NCBI GenBank assembly: GCA_949948835.1
Contig: CATLHF010000009.1
Span: forward strand, 1-64,000
Source: an uncultured Clostridia bacterium
Lineage (GTDB): Bacteria; Bacillota; Clostridia; TANB77; CAG-508
Reading direction: 5' to 3'
DNA length: 64,000 nt
Below, piece by piece: positions 1 to 10,716 of this stretch. Numbering within the stretch: the first letter of the stretch is position 1; each line of letters begins with the position of its first letter. The notes below the pieces were generated by a model. The model was given only the letters and a program-made list of their open reading frames with translations. It made no database searches and had not been told where the DNA came from. The translations under genes were made by a program, and so were the position numbers.

Positions 1-155
1 TCCTTATTTCATTTCATTAAAAATTATATCTCTTTTTCATAAAAATTACAATATTTTACCAAAAAATGCATATCCCCGATAATTCTATATAAAAACGATT
101 GAAAAAAATTATTTTTTGTTATACATTATATATATATCATTTTTTGAGGTGAATT

Positions 156-2411
156 ATGAGAGAACAAATAAACAATAAAAAACAAAAAAACAGAACCCTT
201 TCTTTAGAACATTACAAGTTAAATGTTCAATGGATTTTACCAATATTTTTTATTCTTTTGGTACTATCCTATTTTGGAGTTGAATTTGTTAAAGATTTGA
301 CTTATCAAAATGTATATAATAACATTACGGAACTTAGTGAACAAACAACTGCTCAATTAAATCTTTCTATTTCTGAGCAAAAAAAATTTGTTGAAATAAT
401 GATTGGTTCTATTAATAGTGGCTATTTTAAAACACCTGAGGATATTTTTAACCGTTATCGTGATGATTTAGAAGATTACCATTTCACAAGGCTTGCTATC
501 TTAGACAAAAACGGAAATGGTACTACAAGTGATGGTCGTCAAGTAAAAAATTATGCCAATATTGAAGAATTTTTTAATCAAAAAGATGTATATCTATCAG
601 AAAATAGACCAAGTACGGTTTCTAATAACCAAGTTAATATTTATTCGAAAACCTTTCGTTTAAACCAAAAAGATTTGGTACTATTTGCAACTGTTAATAC
701 AGAAGATTATAAAGAAATTCTATTAAGAAGACTATTCCATGGTAAAGGTGGTACGTATTTAATCAATAATAATGGTTCTGTCTTAATTGATTCTTTTGAT
801 ACTATAAAAGAAAATAATACAAATTTATACGATTTTCTTAAATCAAATTATCACTTAACAAATGAAGAAGATATTGCAAAACTTAATCTGATGGAAGAAA
901 ATATTAAAAGCAAAAAAACTGGAACATTTGATATACGATTAGATAAGACTACTCACTTTATCCATTATGAAAAACTTAGTATTAATGATTGGTATGTTGT
1001 AAGTATTGCACCAGATGATACAATTGCCAAAGAACTTACTACCTTTTTGATGATATCTTTTGGTGTATGTCTTTTTATTGTTTTTGTTATTATTAGTATT
1101 TGTATATATATTGACCTTTCGAATCAAAAGAAAAGTAGAAAATTATATAGAGTTGCCTATTTGGACCCTGTTACATCACTTGGTAATGACGTGTATTTTA
1201 AAGAACATGCTACTAATTTTTTACAAAGTTCAGCAAAAAACAAATATATTATTTCTCTTGATATTAATAAATTTAAAGCGCTTAATAACATCTATGGTTA
1301 TGAATTCTGTAATCAACTATTAAAGGCAATTGGTGAAAAACTAACAAATATTTTACCTGAAAACCATATTGCTTGTAGAATGTCCAATGATGTTTTTGCT
1401 ATTATATTTAGTTATGAAAAAAATATTAAAACTGTATTAGATAGAATTTTTGATGAAATTTCTACCTTACAAATAAATGATACCTCTATTCATATTAATC
1501 TATCCATTGGCGTTTATCAAATTAAACCTGAAGATACTGACATTAATAAAATTTTAGATAAAGCTTATATTGCTCGTATTAAAATAAAAGGATTGTACCG
1601 TGATCATTATTATGTATTTGATGAAGTATTAGAAAATCAATTAATTGAAGAACAAAAAATTGAATCTTCTATGGAAGAAGCTCTAAAAAATGAAGAATTT
1701 AAAGTTGTGTATCAACCAAAAATTCTAACTGGAAGTGAAAAATTATATGGTGCAGAAGCTTTGGTAAGATGGTATAAAAAAGATGAAATAATTCCACCTG
1801 GAAAATTTATTCCTTTATTTGAGAAAAATAAATTTATTATAAAATTAGATTTATACATTTTCGAAAAAGTCTGCCAAGACTTAGCAAATTGGAAAAACAC
1901 TTATGGTTTCACACCAACTGTCTCAATTAATGTATCGAAAGAACATTTCGTAGATGAAAACTTTATTCATGAGTATGTTGCTATTTGTGATAAATACGAA
2001 CTAGATACCAATACTATTGACTTAGAAATTACAGAAAGTGCAACCATTGATGAGAAGATTGATATTTTAAAAATTTTAAATATTATTAAAGAAAATGGAT
2101 TTATTATTTCTCTTGATGATTTTGGTACTGGTTATTCTTCTCTTAGCATGTTACAAAACATGCCAATTGATATTGTTAAAATTGACAAAGTATTTGTTGA
2201 TAAGGCAGATTTAAATAGTAATCAAAATATCATTAACTATATTATGCTCCTTGCTAAACGTCTTGGTGTAAAAACAGTCGTTGAAGGAGTCGAAACAAAA
2301 GAACAAGTGGATTTTGTTCAAAAATTAAAATGTGATATTATTCAAGGATACTATTATTCAAAACCGATTTCAAAAGATGAATTTGAAGATTATTTTAATA
2401 AGAATACATAA
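156..2411 (+). CDS. Membrane sensor protein: N-terminal TM/Cache-like region, degenerate GGDEF domain, intact EAL c-di-GMP phosphodiesterase domain
   Basis: 751 aa; EAL motif 'AEALVRW' and 'DDFGTGYSSLSML...DIVKIDK'; GGDEF signature replaced by 'MSNDVFAIIF'; two hydrophobic segments. Confidence 0.9.
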   Translation: MREQINNKKQKNRTLSLEHYKLNVQWILPIFFILLVLSYFGVEFVKDLTYQNVYNNITELSEQTTAQLNLSISEQKKFVEIMIGSINSGYFKTPEDIFNRYRDDLEDYHFTRLAILDKNGNGTTSDGRQVKNYANIEEFFNQKDVYLSENRPSTVSNNQVNIYSKTFRLNQKDLVLFATVNTEDYKEILLRRLFHGKGGTYLINNNGSVLIDSFDTIKENNTNLYDFLKSNYHLTNEEDIAKLNLMEENIKSKKTGTFDIRLDKTTHFIHYEKLSINDWYVVSIAPDDTIAKELTTFLMISFGVCLFIVFVIISICIYIDLSNQKKSRKLYRVAYLDPVTSLGNDVYFKEHATNFLQSSAKNKYIISLDINKFKALNNIYGYEFCNQLLKAIGEKLTNILPENHIACRMSNDVFAIIFSYEKNIKTVLDRIFDEISTLQINDTSIHINLSIGVYQIKPEDTDINKILDKAYIARIKIKGLYRDHYYVFDEVLENQLIEEQKIESSMEEALKNEEFKVVYQPKILTGSEKLYGAEALVRWYKKDEIIPPGKFIPLFEKNKFIIKLDLYIFEKVCQDLANWKNTYGFTPTVSINVSKEHFVDENFIHEYVAICDKYELDTNTIDLEITESATIDEKIDILKILNIIKENGFIISLDDFGTGYSSLSMLQNMPIDIVKIDKVFVDKADLNSNQNIINYIMLLAKRLGVKTVVEGVETKEQVDFVQKLKCDIIQGYYYSKPISKDEFEDYFNKNT

Positions 2412-2452
2412 AAAAAGAACCAACCCAAAGCGATAACTGCCTTTGGGTTGGT
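2411..2452 (-). terminator. Rho-independent terminator hairpin (probably serves both converging genes)
   Basis: accaacccaaag / ctttgggttggt inverted repeat; A-run at 2411-2417 gives a U-run on the minus strand. Confidence 0.7.
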
Positions 2453-2463
2453 AAGGATAATAA

Positions 2464-2676
2464 TTACTTTTTTCCTTCTTCTCTTTCTTGAAGAAGAGTT
2501 TTTCTTCCCTTATGAATGTCTTCATAAAGTCTGCTATTCTTATACGATTTCTCTCTAGCAGCTCTTCCTGAATCGCGAAGCTTTTCCGCTTGTTTCATAA
2601 GGCGTTCTACGGTATCATTTTCATTTCTTCTTCCTGCGTTTATCATAGAAATCTCCTTTTTCTGCGACTCTTTCAT
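2464..2676 (-). CDS. Small charged hypothetical protein (70 aa)
   Basis: ORF with upstream 'aaaaaggagattt' RBS. Confidence 0.6.
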   Translation of the reverse strand: MKESQKKEISMINAGRRNENDTVERLMKQAEKLRDSGRAAREKSYKNSRLYEDIHKGRKTLLQEREEGKK

Positions 2677-2727
2677 CTGTTTCTATTCTATTATATATCA
2701 TCTCTTTAAAAAAATCAACTACAAGTA

Positions 2728-2811
2728 TGGTGCCCAAGGCGGGACTCGAACCCGCATGGTTTCCCGCACGATTTTGAGTCGTGTGCGTCTACCAATTCCG
2801 CCACTCGGGCA
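2728..2811 (-). tRNA. tRNA-Leu (anticodon CAA)
   Basis: Minus strand TGCCCGA...CACGA-CTCAAAA-TCGTG...TTCGAGTCCCGCCTTGGGCACCA; class II variable arm; encoded CCA. Confidence 0.95.
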
Positions 2812-2841
2812 TATATTATACTACCTATATTACCATATTCT

Positions 2842-2867
2842 AAAGAGCCAGTCAAGACTGGCTCTTT
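2842..2867 (-). terminator. Hairpin terminator downstream of deoB
   Basis: aaagagccagtc-aa-gactggctcttt inverted repeat. Confidence 0.7.
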
Positions 2868-2878
2868 ATTTTATTTGT

Positions 2879-4057
2879 TTATTTTGTAATTTCATTTTTA
2901 AAAGATATTCCTTCTAGTTGTGGCATATGGAACATATCTAATATGGTTGCAGATATATCAGCAAAAGTCGTACGAACGCCTAAATCAATTCCTTGTTTTA
3001 ATTGTTCCCCATATACTAAAATTGGCACATATTCTCTATCGTGGTCTGTACTTGGAGTAGATGGATCGTTTCCATGGTCTGCTGTTATGATTAATATATC
3101 TGTTTCTTTCATGTTAGAAATAATTTCTGGTAGCTTGCTATCGAAATATTCTAGTGCTTTTGCATATCCTTCTATATTGTTTCTATGCCCATATAGCATA
3201 TCAAAATCAACTAAATTCGTATAAATTAATCCTTGCGTATCTTGTTTTATTTCTTCCATTGTTTTTTCTATTCCATCTTCATTTCCCTTTGTATGGATCA
3301 TCTTTGTCATGCCACGACCCGAAAATAAATCTTGTATTTTTCCTATTGCAATTACGTCTTTTCCATTTTCTTTTATTACATCTAACATCGTTCTGCCAAA
3401 TGTTTCAGATTCGAAATCCTTCCTGTTATATGTTCTTGTAAAGTTAGTTTCATTATCCCCTATAAATGGTCTTGCAATCACGGTTCCTATATTATATTCT
3501 GGTTTATTTAGCATTTCTCTTGCTATTTTACAAAGTTCATATAGTTTTGGAACGGAAATAATATCTTCATGTGCTGCAATTTGAAATACACTATCTGCTG
3601 ATGTATAAATAATAGGATATCCTGTACTCATATGTTCTTCTCCAAAACGTTTTAAAATTTCCGTTCCAGACCCTACTTCATTACAAAGAATTCCTTTTAC
3701 TCCTGTTTTATGGATAAACTCCTCTACTAATTTTTTTGGAAATGCATTTGGATATGTTTTAAAGCCATTTTTTAAGATAAACCCAGACATTTCCCAGTGC
3801 CCTACTGGACTATTTTTTCCTACTGATTGTTCTTTGGCTTTTCCGAATGCCCCCATTGGATTTTCTTCTTTGTCTATATTTATATCAATATCTTGAATAT
3901 TATATAATCCTAATTTCTTCATATTAGGTAGGTCTAATTTCGTATTATTATAAATTCCTCGTAATGTGTTACTTCCTTCATCTCCATATTCTTTTGCATC
4001 TGGTAATTCTCCTACACCAAAGCTATCTAACACCATTACAATTGCTCTTTTTATCAT
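2879..4057 (-). CDS. deoB: Phosphopentomutase
   Basis: 392 aa; 'MIKRAIVMVLDSFGVGELPDA', 'SPVGHWEMSG', 'TADHGNDPSTPSTDHDREYVP'. Confidence 0.95.
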   Translation of the reverse strand: MIKRAIVMVLDSFGVGELPDAKEYGDEGSNTLRGIYNNTKLDLPNMKKLGLYNIQDIDINIDKEENPMGAFGKAKEQSVGKNSPVGHWEMSGFILKNGFKTYPNAFPKKLVEEFIHKTGVKGILCNEVGSGTEILKRFGEEHMSTGYPIIYTSADSVFQIAAHEDIISVPKLYELCKIAREMLNKPEYNIGTVIARPFIGDNETNFTRTYNRKDFESETFGRTMLDVIKENGKDVIAIGKIQDLFSGRGMTKMIHTKGNEDGIEKTMEEIKQDTQGLIYTNLVDFDMLYGHRNNIEGYAKALEYFDSKLPEIISNMKETDILIITADHGNDPSTPSTDHDREYVPILVYGEQLKQGIDLGVRTTFADISATILDMFHMPQLEGISFKNEITK

Positions 4058-6336
4058 TGTTCTTCCTTCTTTCTTATTTCATACTCGTAAACATGAATAT
4101 TTGTAATGTCTACATGAAACTCATTTACTAAATTTATAATCCTAAATTCCTCTTCTTGCTTTTGTTCTAGCTCATAGTCACCTAATCGAACGAAACACTT
4201 TGTTGTGACATCCATTCCTAATGGTAATGTTTTATTATGATTATCATAATAAATACTATTGGTAAAATAAATAACTGGCATTTTTTCTTTTATATTAAGT
4301 CGATATAGATTTATTATTTTTTCTTCTTCGTTTTCTTTTATTGCCTCTTCTGGGCTTATGCTAAATACTTGCATTGGCTTTTCTCCTAATTTTCCTGTTG
4401 ATGCATAATAGATTGGAATCGATACTGAAGAATCACTCTTTTCAAATGCTTCATATATATCTTCTAAAATTTCTAATAGTTTATCTTTATATTCTTCTAT
4501 GGTTTGGTTTTTAGTTATCTCCAAAATTTTTAATTTGTCTTTTTTCGTCTCTCTATGTTTTTTTCCTGCAAGTAATTGTATTTTTGTACTATCTCCTACT
4601 ACATTTCCAAATAAATCAAAATTTTCTTGATGAAATAAGATTCTTTCACTTTCTGCTTGCTGTTTTAGTTTTTCTAGACTATCTACAATTTTTTCTTCAT
4701 TTTCATAATCATTTAAAACATCTAATAGTTCTGTTGTTCCAATAAAAATAGCATTTGTTTCATTTTTCGAAAAAGTTTTTCTTTGTTTTTTATCAATTAC
4801 TGTTCCTATTTCTTCAAAATCTTCTGGATAGGAAAATACTTTTTCTAATTTTTTATTTTGTACCACGATTTCATCTTGTCCTTGTTGTAATAGTGTTTGT
4901 TCATCTTTATTAGCAAATTTCCAGAATTCAAAAATACTTTTTTCATGTTTATCAATTTCTTCAATATATAAAGTTGCATTTTCTATTTTTTTTGAAAGAG
5001 ATTTTATTTTTCTTTCTTGAGCCTCTGTATCTAATTGTAAGTTTTTAAATGTTTGTGAAATAGTATCTAATCTCTTGTAAATTTCAACAATATCTTCAAT
5101 TGTATAATATTCTTTTATGCTAAATTTTATATCATTTATTTGTACTCGTTCTTCTTGTTTTTCTACTGGTTCTTTTGTATCTTCTTGTACTGTTTGACTC
5201 ACCTGTTTTTTTATTTTTTTTGCTTTAAAAAAATATTTTACTTTTCCTAAAAAGGTCTTTTTACATTCTAAATAAGTTGCAATTTGCTTTTCTTTTACCA
5301 AGTATTCTCTTTCCTTTTGTAAACTTTCTTTTTGTAATATTTTTAAACAAACTTCTAACTTTTGCCTTTTTTCTTCTAATTCTTCTATCTGTTTTTTTGC
5401 TTTTTCATATTCTTTGACTAATAACTCCATTAGACTGTCATACGTAATGGTTTTATTGTTATATCTGCACTCTAATCCACCTTGTTCACTTATTTTCATT
5501 TTAAAGCAATAATAATGAGGAAGTTCATTTGATAAAATAAACAATGCTTTTAATAATTTATAAAATTTTTCTGCTTCTTCTCTTGTTTTTAACGTTATTT
5601 TATATGCACTTTCAATTCCTTCATATACCTCTGTTTTTCCTACTATTTGTAAGCTCATTCTATCTTCTTTATCATAAACTTCATAGGTCATTGGCCACTC
5701 TTTTGTAAAATACCAAATGTATTTTTCTAAGTCTGCTATTTGTGAACTTTTTAAATAGTTTCCAGTGTATTGTTCATGAGAAATTGGTACATAAAGATAT
5801 TCTTCTTTGTTGTTCTTTTTTAAATTAATTTGTTTTTTTAGTAAATAGAAAAATGCTGCATAATCTAAGTCTTCTGTAGGAACTAGCATAAAATACATAT
5901 CTTCTATATCGGAATAATAAATTTGCCATAAATAGTTTTCACTAAATTTTACTAAAAATGGTTCTTTTATTTGAAAACTGTTTTGTTGTTCTTCTAGCTT
6001 TTGAATTTCATTAATATCTACTTCTTTTAACATCTTTAAAAAAGTAGTATATTTTAATATATTTTCTTCCGATTTAGAATCCAAATAGGAAGAAATCGTA
6101 CTTGCTTTTCCATATTTTTCTTGTATGGTATTTAATCTATTACATGGAGTTAATAAGATTTGTATTTCTGAAATAGGGATATATCTGTATATTTTATAAT
6201 TGTTTTCATCGATTGATTTTAATGGTTTATAATCAAAATTTAAAGTCTCTTTTAGAAAGTCTGGAATATTTTCTAAATCCAAACTAATATACTCTAATTT
6301 TGATATGATATCGCTTTCATTTGTAATATCAAGCAT
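4054..6336 (-). CDS. Large coiled-coil hypothetical protein, 4-nt overlap with deoB
   Basis: 760 aa continuous ORF; long Lys/Glu-rich coiled-coil centre. Confidence 0.75.
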   Translation of the reverse strand: MLDITNESDIISKLEYISLDLENIPDFLKETLNFDYKPLKSIDENNYKIYRYIPISEIQILLTPCNRLNTIQEKYGKASTISSYLDSKSEENILKYTTFLKMLKEVDINEIQKLEEQQNSFQIKEPFLVKFSENYLWQIYYSDIEDMYFMLVPTEDLDYAAFFYLLKKQINLKKNNKEEYLYVPISHEQYTGNYLKSSQIADLEKYIWYFTKEWPMTYEVYDKEDRMSLQIVGKTEVYEGIESAYKITLKTREEAEKFYKLLKALFILSNELPHYYCFKMKISEQGGLECRYNNKTITYDSLMELLVKEYEKAKKQIEELEEKRQKLEVCLKILQKESLQKEREYLVKEKQIATYLECKKTFLGKVKYFFKAKKIKKQVSQTVQEDTKEPVEKQEERVQINDIKFSIKEYYTIEDIVEIYKRLDTISQTFKNLQLDTEAQERKIKSLSKKIENATLYIEEIDKHEKSIFEFWKFANKDEQTLLQQGQDEIVVQNKKLEKVFSYPEDFEEIGTVIDKKQRKTFSKNETNAIFIGTTELLDVLNDYENEEKIVDSLEKLKQQAESERILFHQENFDLFGNVVGDSTKIQLLAGKKHRETKKDKLKILEITKNQTIEEYKDKLLEILEDIYEAFEKSDSSVSIPIYYASTGKLGEKPMQVFSISPEEAIKENEEEKIINLYRLNIKEKMPVIYFTNSIYYDNHNKTLPLGMDVTTKCFVRLGDYELEQKQEEEFRIINLVNEFHVDITNIHVYEYEIRKKEEQ

Positions 6337-6423
6337 ATGTTCCTCCCAAATTTTACTTTCCTGGTTAGTATATCACAAAAAAATGATTCATACAATTTTA
6401 TGAATCATTTTTCTTATTTTTTA

Positions 6424-6912
6424 TTAATTTACTATTTCTTGAAGCTTATCTTCGCACTTTTTAATTCTTGTTTGGTGCAACGCTAATATTGCATCTTGTG
6501 ATTTATTTTTTTCCAAGTTCACATTTTTTATTAATATCAAACGCCTTTCTTGTTTTTGTTGGCCCTGTTTGATTCCTGTAACAATTCTTTCAATCGTTCT
6601 TGTGGTATCAATAATAAAGTCAGTTGCTTCTTTTATTTCCTTTCTCATTTGTTCGTGTTCTTGCCTGTTTTCTTCTTTGGACTCTCTTACTTCTTGCTTT
6701 ACTTCTCTTAGTTCCTGTTTTACATCTCGCATTTCTTCTCGAAAATCTTTTAATTCATTTAAAATTTCAGATAGTATCTTTTCCATATTATCGTTCCTTT
6801 CTTCTTTATTTTTTTCTTTTCTCCCCCTGGCTCCTATCATAAATACTATCCTCCTTTCAAAATAAATTCTCCCTATGAAAAATAGTATATATAATAACAA
6901 AAAGAAAATCAA
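6424..6912 (-). CDS. Coiled-coil hypothetical protein
   Basis: 162 aa; heptad-like 'EVKQEVRESKEENRQEHEQMRKEIKEA'; the internal Met at 'MIGARGRKEK' or 'MEKILSEILN' may be the real start. Confidence 0.5.
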   Translation of the reverse strand: MIFFLLLYILFFIGRIYFERRIVFMIGARGRKEKNKEERNDNMEKILSEILNELKDFREEMRDVKQELREVKQEVRESKEENRQEHEQMRKEIKEATDFIIDTTRTIERIVTGIKQGQQKQERRLILIKNVNLEKNKSQDAILALHQTRIKKCEDKLQEIVN

Positions 6913-6959
6913 TACTTTTTTGACAAAAATACTGATTTTCTTTCGACATTTTTCGAGTT

Positions 6960-8876
6960 TTATTTTACGTGGTTTTTGATTTCTTCTTCTATTTTTTGAA
7001 TAAAGTCTGAAACCGTCATTGCTCCTATATCACCTTCACTTCTTGAACGAACACCAAGAGTTCCTGCTTCTACTTCTTTTTCCCCTACTACTAACATGTA
7101 TGGTACTTTTTGTACTTGTGCTTCACGAATTTTATAACCAATTTTTTCGTTTCTTTCATCTAGTTCTACACGAATACCTTTAGCTATTAATTCGTTTTGT
7201 ACTTTTTTGGCATATTCCATATGTGCATCTGCTATTGGTAAAATTCTTACTTGAACTGGAGAAAGCCATACTGGAAATGCTCCTGCAAAATGTTCTGTTA
7301 TAATTCCTATAAATCTTTCAAATGAACCAAATAAAGCTCTGTGAATTAAGATTGGTGTTTTCTTTTCTCCATCATGGTCAATGTAAGATAAGTTAAATCT
7401 AAGTGGTAATTGGAAATCCACTTGAACTGTTCCCATTTGCCATTCTCTTCCTAAACAATCTTTCATTTTAATATCAATTTTAGGGCCGTAGAATGCTCCA
7501 TCACCTTCATTAATTCGATATTGATCTTTTCCGCATAGTTCATCTAATACATTTCTTAAATTTGCTTCTGCTTTATTCCATAATTCGATATCTCCCATAT
7601 AGTCATCTGGTCTTGTTGATAATGTTAGTTCAAAATCCAATCCAAATATACCATATAAATATTTTGCTATTTCAATAATATCTTTTATTTCAGAACCAAT
7701 TTGGTCTTCTGTAATAAAGTTGTGTGAATCATCTTGTCGAAACATTCTTACTCGAAATAATCCATTTAATTGTCCAGATTTTTCATTTCTATGAATCACA
7801 TCAATATCATTAAATCTTAAAGGTAAATCTTTATAACTTCTTAATTTGGATGCAAATATTTTGATAGCATTTGGGCAGTTCATTGGTTTTAAAGCTTGTT
7901 CTTTTCCATCAGAATCTGTTAATACAAACATATCCTCTTTGTAGTGGTCCCAGTGTCCTGAAGTTTTCCATAATTCACTACTGTTTAATTGAGGTCCAGA
8001 AAATTCCATGTAGCCTCTTTTTTCATGCTCTTTTCTCCAAAGGTCTATTAAAATGTTCATCATTTTTAATCCTTTTGGCATCCAATATGCCATTCCTGGT
8101 GCTGTCTCATCAAAGAAAAATAAATCTAGTTCTCTTCCTAATTTTCTATGGTCTCTTTTCTTTGCTTCTTCTATCATGGTTAAATAATCCTCTAGCATGC
8201 TTGCTTTTAGGAAAGAAATTCCATAAATTCTTTGCATACTATCGTTTTCTTGGTTTCCTTTCCAATAGGCAGCTGAAGTATTTAATATTTTCATCTTTTT
8301 TACTTTTCCTGTACTTTCTAAGTGAGGTCCAGCACAAAGGTCTACATACTCCCCTTGCTCGTAGAAAGATATTTCTTCTCCTTCTGGTAATTCTTTAATT
8401 AATTCTACTTTATAATCTTCCTTTTTTTCACTCATAAAGTTAATCGCTTCTTCTCTTGGTAGTGTAAATCTTTTAATTTCTAAATCTTCTTTTATAATTT
8501 TATTTGCTTCTTCTTCAATTTTTTTAATATCTTCTTCGTCAAATGGTTTGTCTACTTTAAAATCATAATAAAAACCATTTTCAATAGCTGGTCCAATTCC
8601 TAATTTTGTATCTGGAAATAATCTTTTTACCGCTTGTGCCATAATATGTGTTGTTGTATGCCAATAAGCTTTTTTTCCTTCTTCATTATCAAATGTTAAA
8701 ATATTAACATTACAATCCTCTTCTAATTTAAATCTTAAATCTTTTACCTCTCCATTTACTTCTCCTGCTGTTGCAACCCTTGCTAACCCTTCACTAATGT
8801 TTTTTGCCAGTTCTAGTATTGAAATACCTTGTTCTACTTCTTTTATAGAACCATCTTTTAAACTTACTTTAATCAT
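6960..8876 (-). CDS. thrS: Threonyl-tRNA synthetase
   Basis: TGS domain 'MIKVSLKDGSIKEVEQG'; 'MNCPNAI', 'RNEKSGQLNGLFRVRMFRQDDSH'; start chosen after RBS 'taggaggaat' because the ORF extension lies in the leader terminator. Confidence 0.97.
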   Translation of the reverse strand: MIKVSLKDGSIKEVEQGISILELAKNISEGLARVATAGEVNGEVKDLRFKLEEDCNVNILTFDNEEGKKAYWHTTTHIMAQAVKRLFPDTKLGIGPAIENGFYYDFKVDKPFDEEDIKKIEEEANKIIKEDLEIKRFTLPREEAINFMSEKKEDYKVELIKELPEGEEISFYEQGEYVDLCAGPHLESTGKVKKMKILNTSAAYWKGNQENDSMQRIYGISFLKASMLEDYLTMIEEAKKRDHRKLGRELDLFFFDETAPGMAYWMPKGLKMMNILIDLWRKEHEKRGYMEFSGPQLNSSELWKTSGHWDHYKEDMFVLTDSDGKEQALKPMNCPNAIKIFASKLRSYKDLPLRFNDIDVIHRNEKSGQLNGLFRVRMFRQDDSHNFITEDQIGSEIKDIIEIAKYLYGIFGLDFELTLSTRPDDYMGDIELWNKAEANLRNVLDELCGKDQYRINEGDGAFYGPKIDIKMKDCLGREWQMGTVQVDFQLPLRFNLSYIDHDGEKKTPILIHRALFGSFERFIGIITEHFAGAFPVWLSPVQVRILPIADAHMEYAKKVQNELIAKGIRVELDERNEKIGYKIREAQVQKVPYMLVVGEKEVEAGTLGVRSRSEGDIGAMTVSDFIQKIEEEIKNHVK

Positions 8877-8904
8877 ACTAATTCCTCCTATCTCTATTCC
8901 ACTA

Positions 8905-9125
8905 AAATAAAAATACACCCCTAGGTATTTTTATTTTAATACCTAGGGGTGCATATATATACACGGTTCCACCCTATTTTTAACTTCATTTAAGATGATA
9001 ACGGAATCACCGTCTAGCTTTTTACTAGAAACAATGAGGTAGTTTTTCAAAACTGTTTTCTTATCATTAGCTTCCAGCCTATGGCTAATGACTCTCTAAA
9101 AGTAACCTTGTTTTTACTTTGTCTC
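8905..9125 (-). promoter_or_regulatory. T-box leader of thrS (putative ACC specifier)
   Basis: Minus strand 'aGGGTGGAACCGt' T-box motif at about 8962-8974; terminator hairpin cacccctaggtat...atacctaggggtg followed by U-rich run; 'agagag' at the 5' end and 'aactACCtcattg' specifier-like segment. Confidence 0.88.
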
Positions 9126-9190
9126 ATTTTTGTTTTGTTATTTATCTATTTATTATCATACTCTCTTTTTCCCTTATTGTCAATGGTTTT

Positions 9191-9391
9191 TTACAGAATT
9201 CCAATTTGTGTAATTTCTCTTTGTAATGTATTTACTTCATTTTGTAATAATGTTATTTCGTCTTGTTTTTCAAAATTATTAACAAAATATCCTACTACAA
9301 ATCCTAATACAAATATTCCAACAACTAAAAGGACACTTTTTATCCATTGTTCTTTTTGATACATATCTTTATCATATATCTTCATTTTCAT
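9191..9391 (-). CDS. Small membrane protein (66 aa) with one TM and a C-terminal coiled coil
   Basis: 'WIKSVLLVVGIFVLGFVVGYFVNNF' TM; lies just upstream of the T-box. Confidence 0.6.
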   Translation of the reverse strand: MKMKIYDKDMYQKEQWIKSVLLVVGIFVLGFVVGYFVNNFEKQDEITLLQNEVNTLQREITQIGIL

Positions 9392-9407
9392 TTACCTTCC
9401 TTCTTTC

Positions 9408-10716
9408 TTATTTCGTCTCATATCCTGGTTTTCCAAGAAGTCTAAACATATTCTTTTTATATTCTTCTACCCCTGGTTGATTAAATGGATTTACTCCTAA
9501 AAGTCTTCCCGACATAGCACAAGCTAGTTCAAAGAAGTAAATTAAAGCTCCTATCGTTTCTGCATCCAATGTTTCTAAATGTAGTACAATATTAGGTACT
9601 CCTCCTGTTACATGAGCTTCTATGGTTCCTTCCATTGCTTTTTTATTAACAAAATCTAATGTTTTTCCTGCTACAAAGTTCATTCCGTCTAAATTATCTT
9701 CATCTTGCTTAATGGTTAAATCACTATTTGGTTCATCAATGGCAAGTACGGTCTCAAATAAGTTACGTCTTCCTTCTTGAATGTATTGCCCCATAGAATG
9801 TAAATCCGTTGTAAAATCTACTCCTGCTGGGAATATTCCTTTTCCATCTTTTCCTTCACTTTCACCATATAATTGTTTCCACCATTCAGTAAAGTAATGC
9901 ATTTTTGGTTCATAGTTTACTAATATTTCAATATTTTTGTCTTTTTTATATAACATGTTTCTAATGACTGCATATTTATAACATTCGTTGTATTTTAAAT
10001 TATCATCTTTATATTTATCTTCTGCAATTTTTGCTCCTAGCATTAATTTATCAATATCAATTCCTGCTACTGCAATTGGAAGTAATCCGGACAGCTGTTA
10101 AAACAGAATATCTACCACCTACATTATCTGGAATAACAAATGCTTCGTATCCTTCTTCATTGGCAAGCGTTTTTAGTGCACCTTTTTCAGAATCGGTTGT
10201 TACATAAATTCTTTTTCTTGCTTCATCAATTCCATATTTGTTTTCTAAAAATTCTCTAAAAATACGAAAAGCAATGGCGGGCTCTGTTGTTGTCCCAGAC
10301 TTTGAAATAACGTTAATTGAAATATTTCTATCTCCAATAATATCAATTAAATCATTTATATAATTAGGACTCAAATTATTTCCAGCATATAAAATTTGTG
10401 GGCAATCTCTTTTTCCATAGTTGTAAAATGTATGGGTTAAACTTTCAATAACCGCTCTTGCTCCTAAATAAGAGCCACCAATTCCAATACATAGTAAAAT
10501 ATCCGAATCTTTTTGTATCTTACTTGCAGCCTTTTTTATTCTTGTAAATTCTTTTTTATCATAATTGGTTGGTAATTTTAACCATCCTAAAAATTCTTTT
10601 TCATCATTTGATTTTGCATGTAAGTCTTGATGAACTTTCTTTACTTCTTCTTTATATTCTAATATATCTTCTACTGGAATATTGGTATTTGTATAATCTA
10701 ATTTAATATAAGACAT
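9408..10716 (-). CDS. pgi: Glucose-6-phosphate isomerase, interrupted by +1 shift at in-frame CGG (10089-10087)
   Basis: N-part ORF 10057..10716 and C-part ORF 9408..10043; skipping C10089 gives '...[33 protein letters not shown]...' (about 435 aa). Confidence 0.93.

Noticed and set aside
2943-3584. Long ORFs opposite deoB and similar antisense ORFs (e.g. 7871..8398, 37034..37558, 46993..47529)
   Set aside because: Antisense to well-supported genes; low-complexity hydrophobic translations typical of AT-rich complementary strands.
8877-8918. N-terminal extension of thrS ORF (MYFYFSGIEIGGIS)
   Set aside because: Lies in the T-box terminator/RBS region; true start is 8876.
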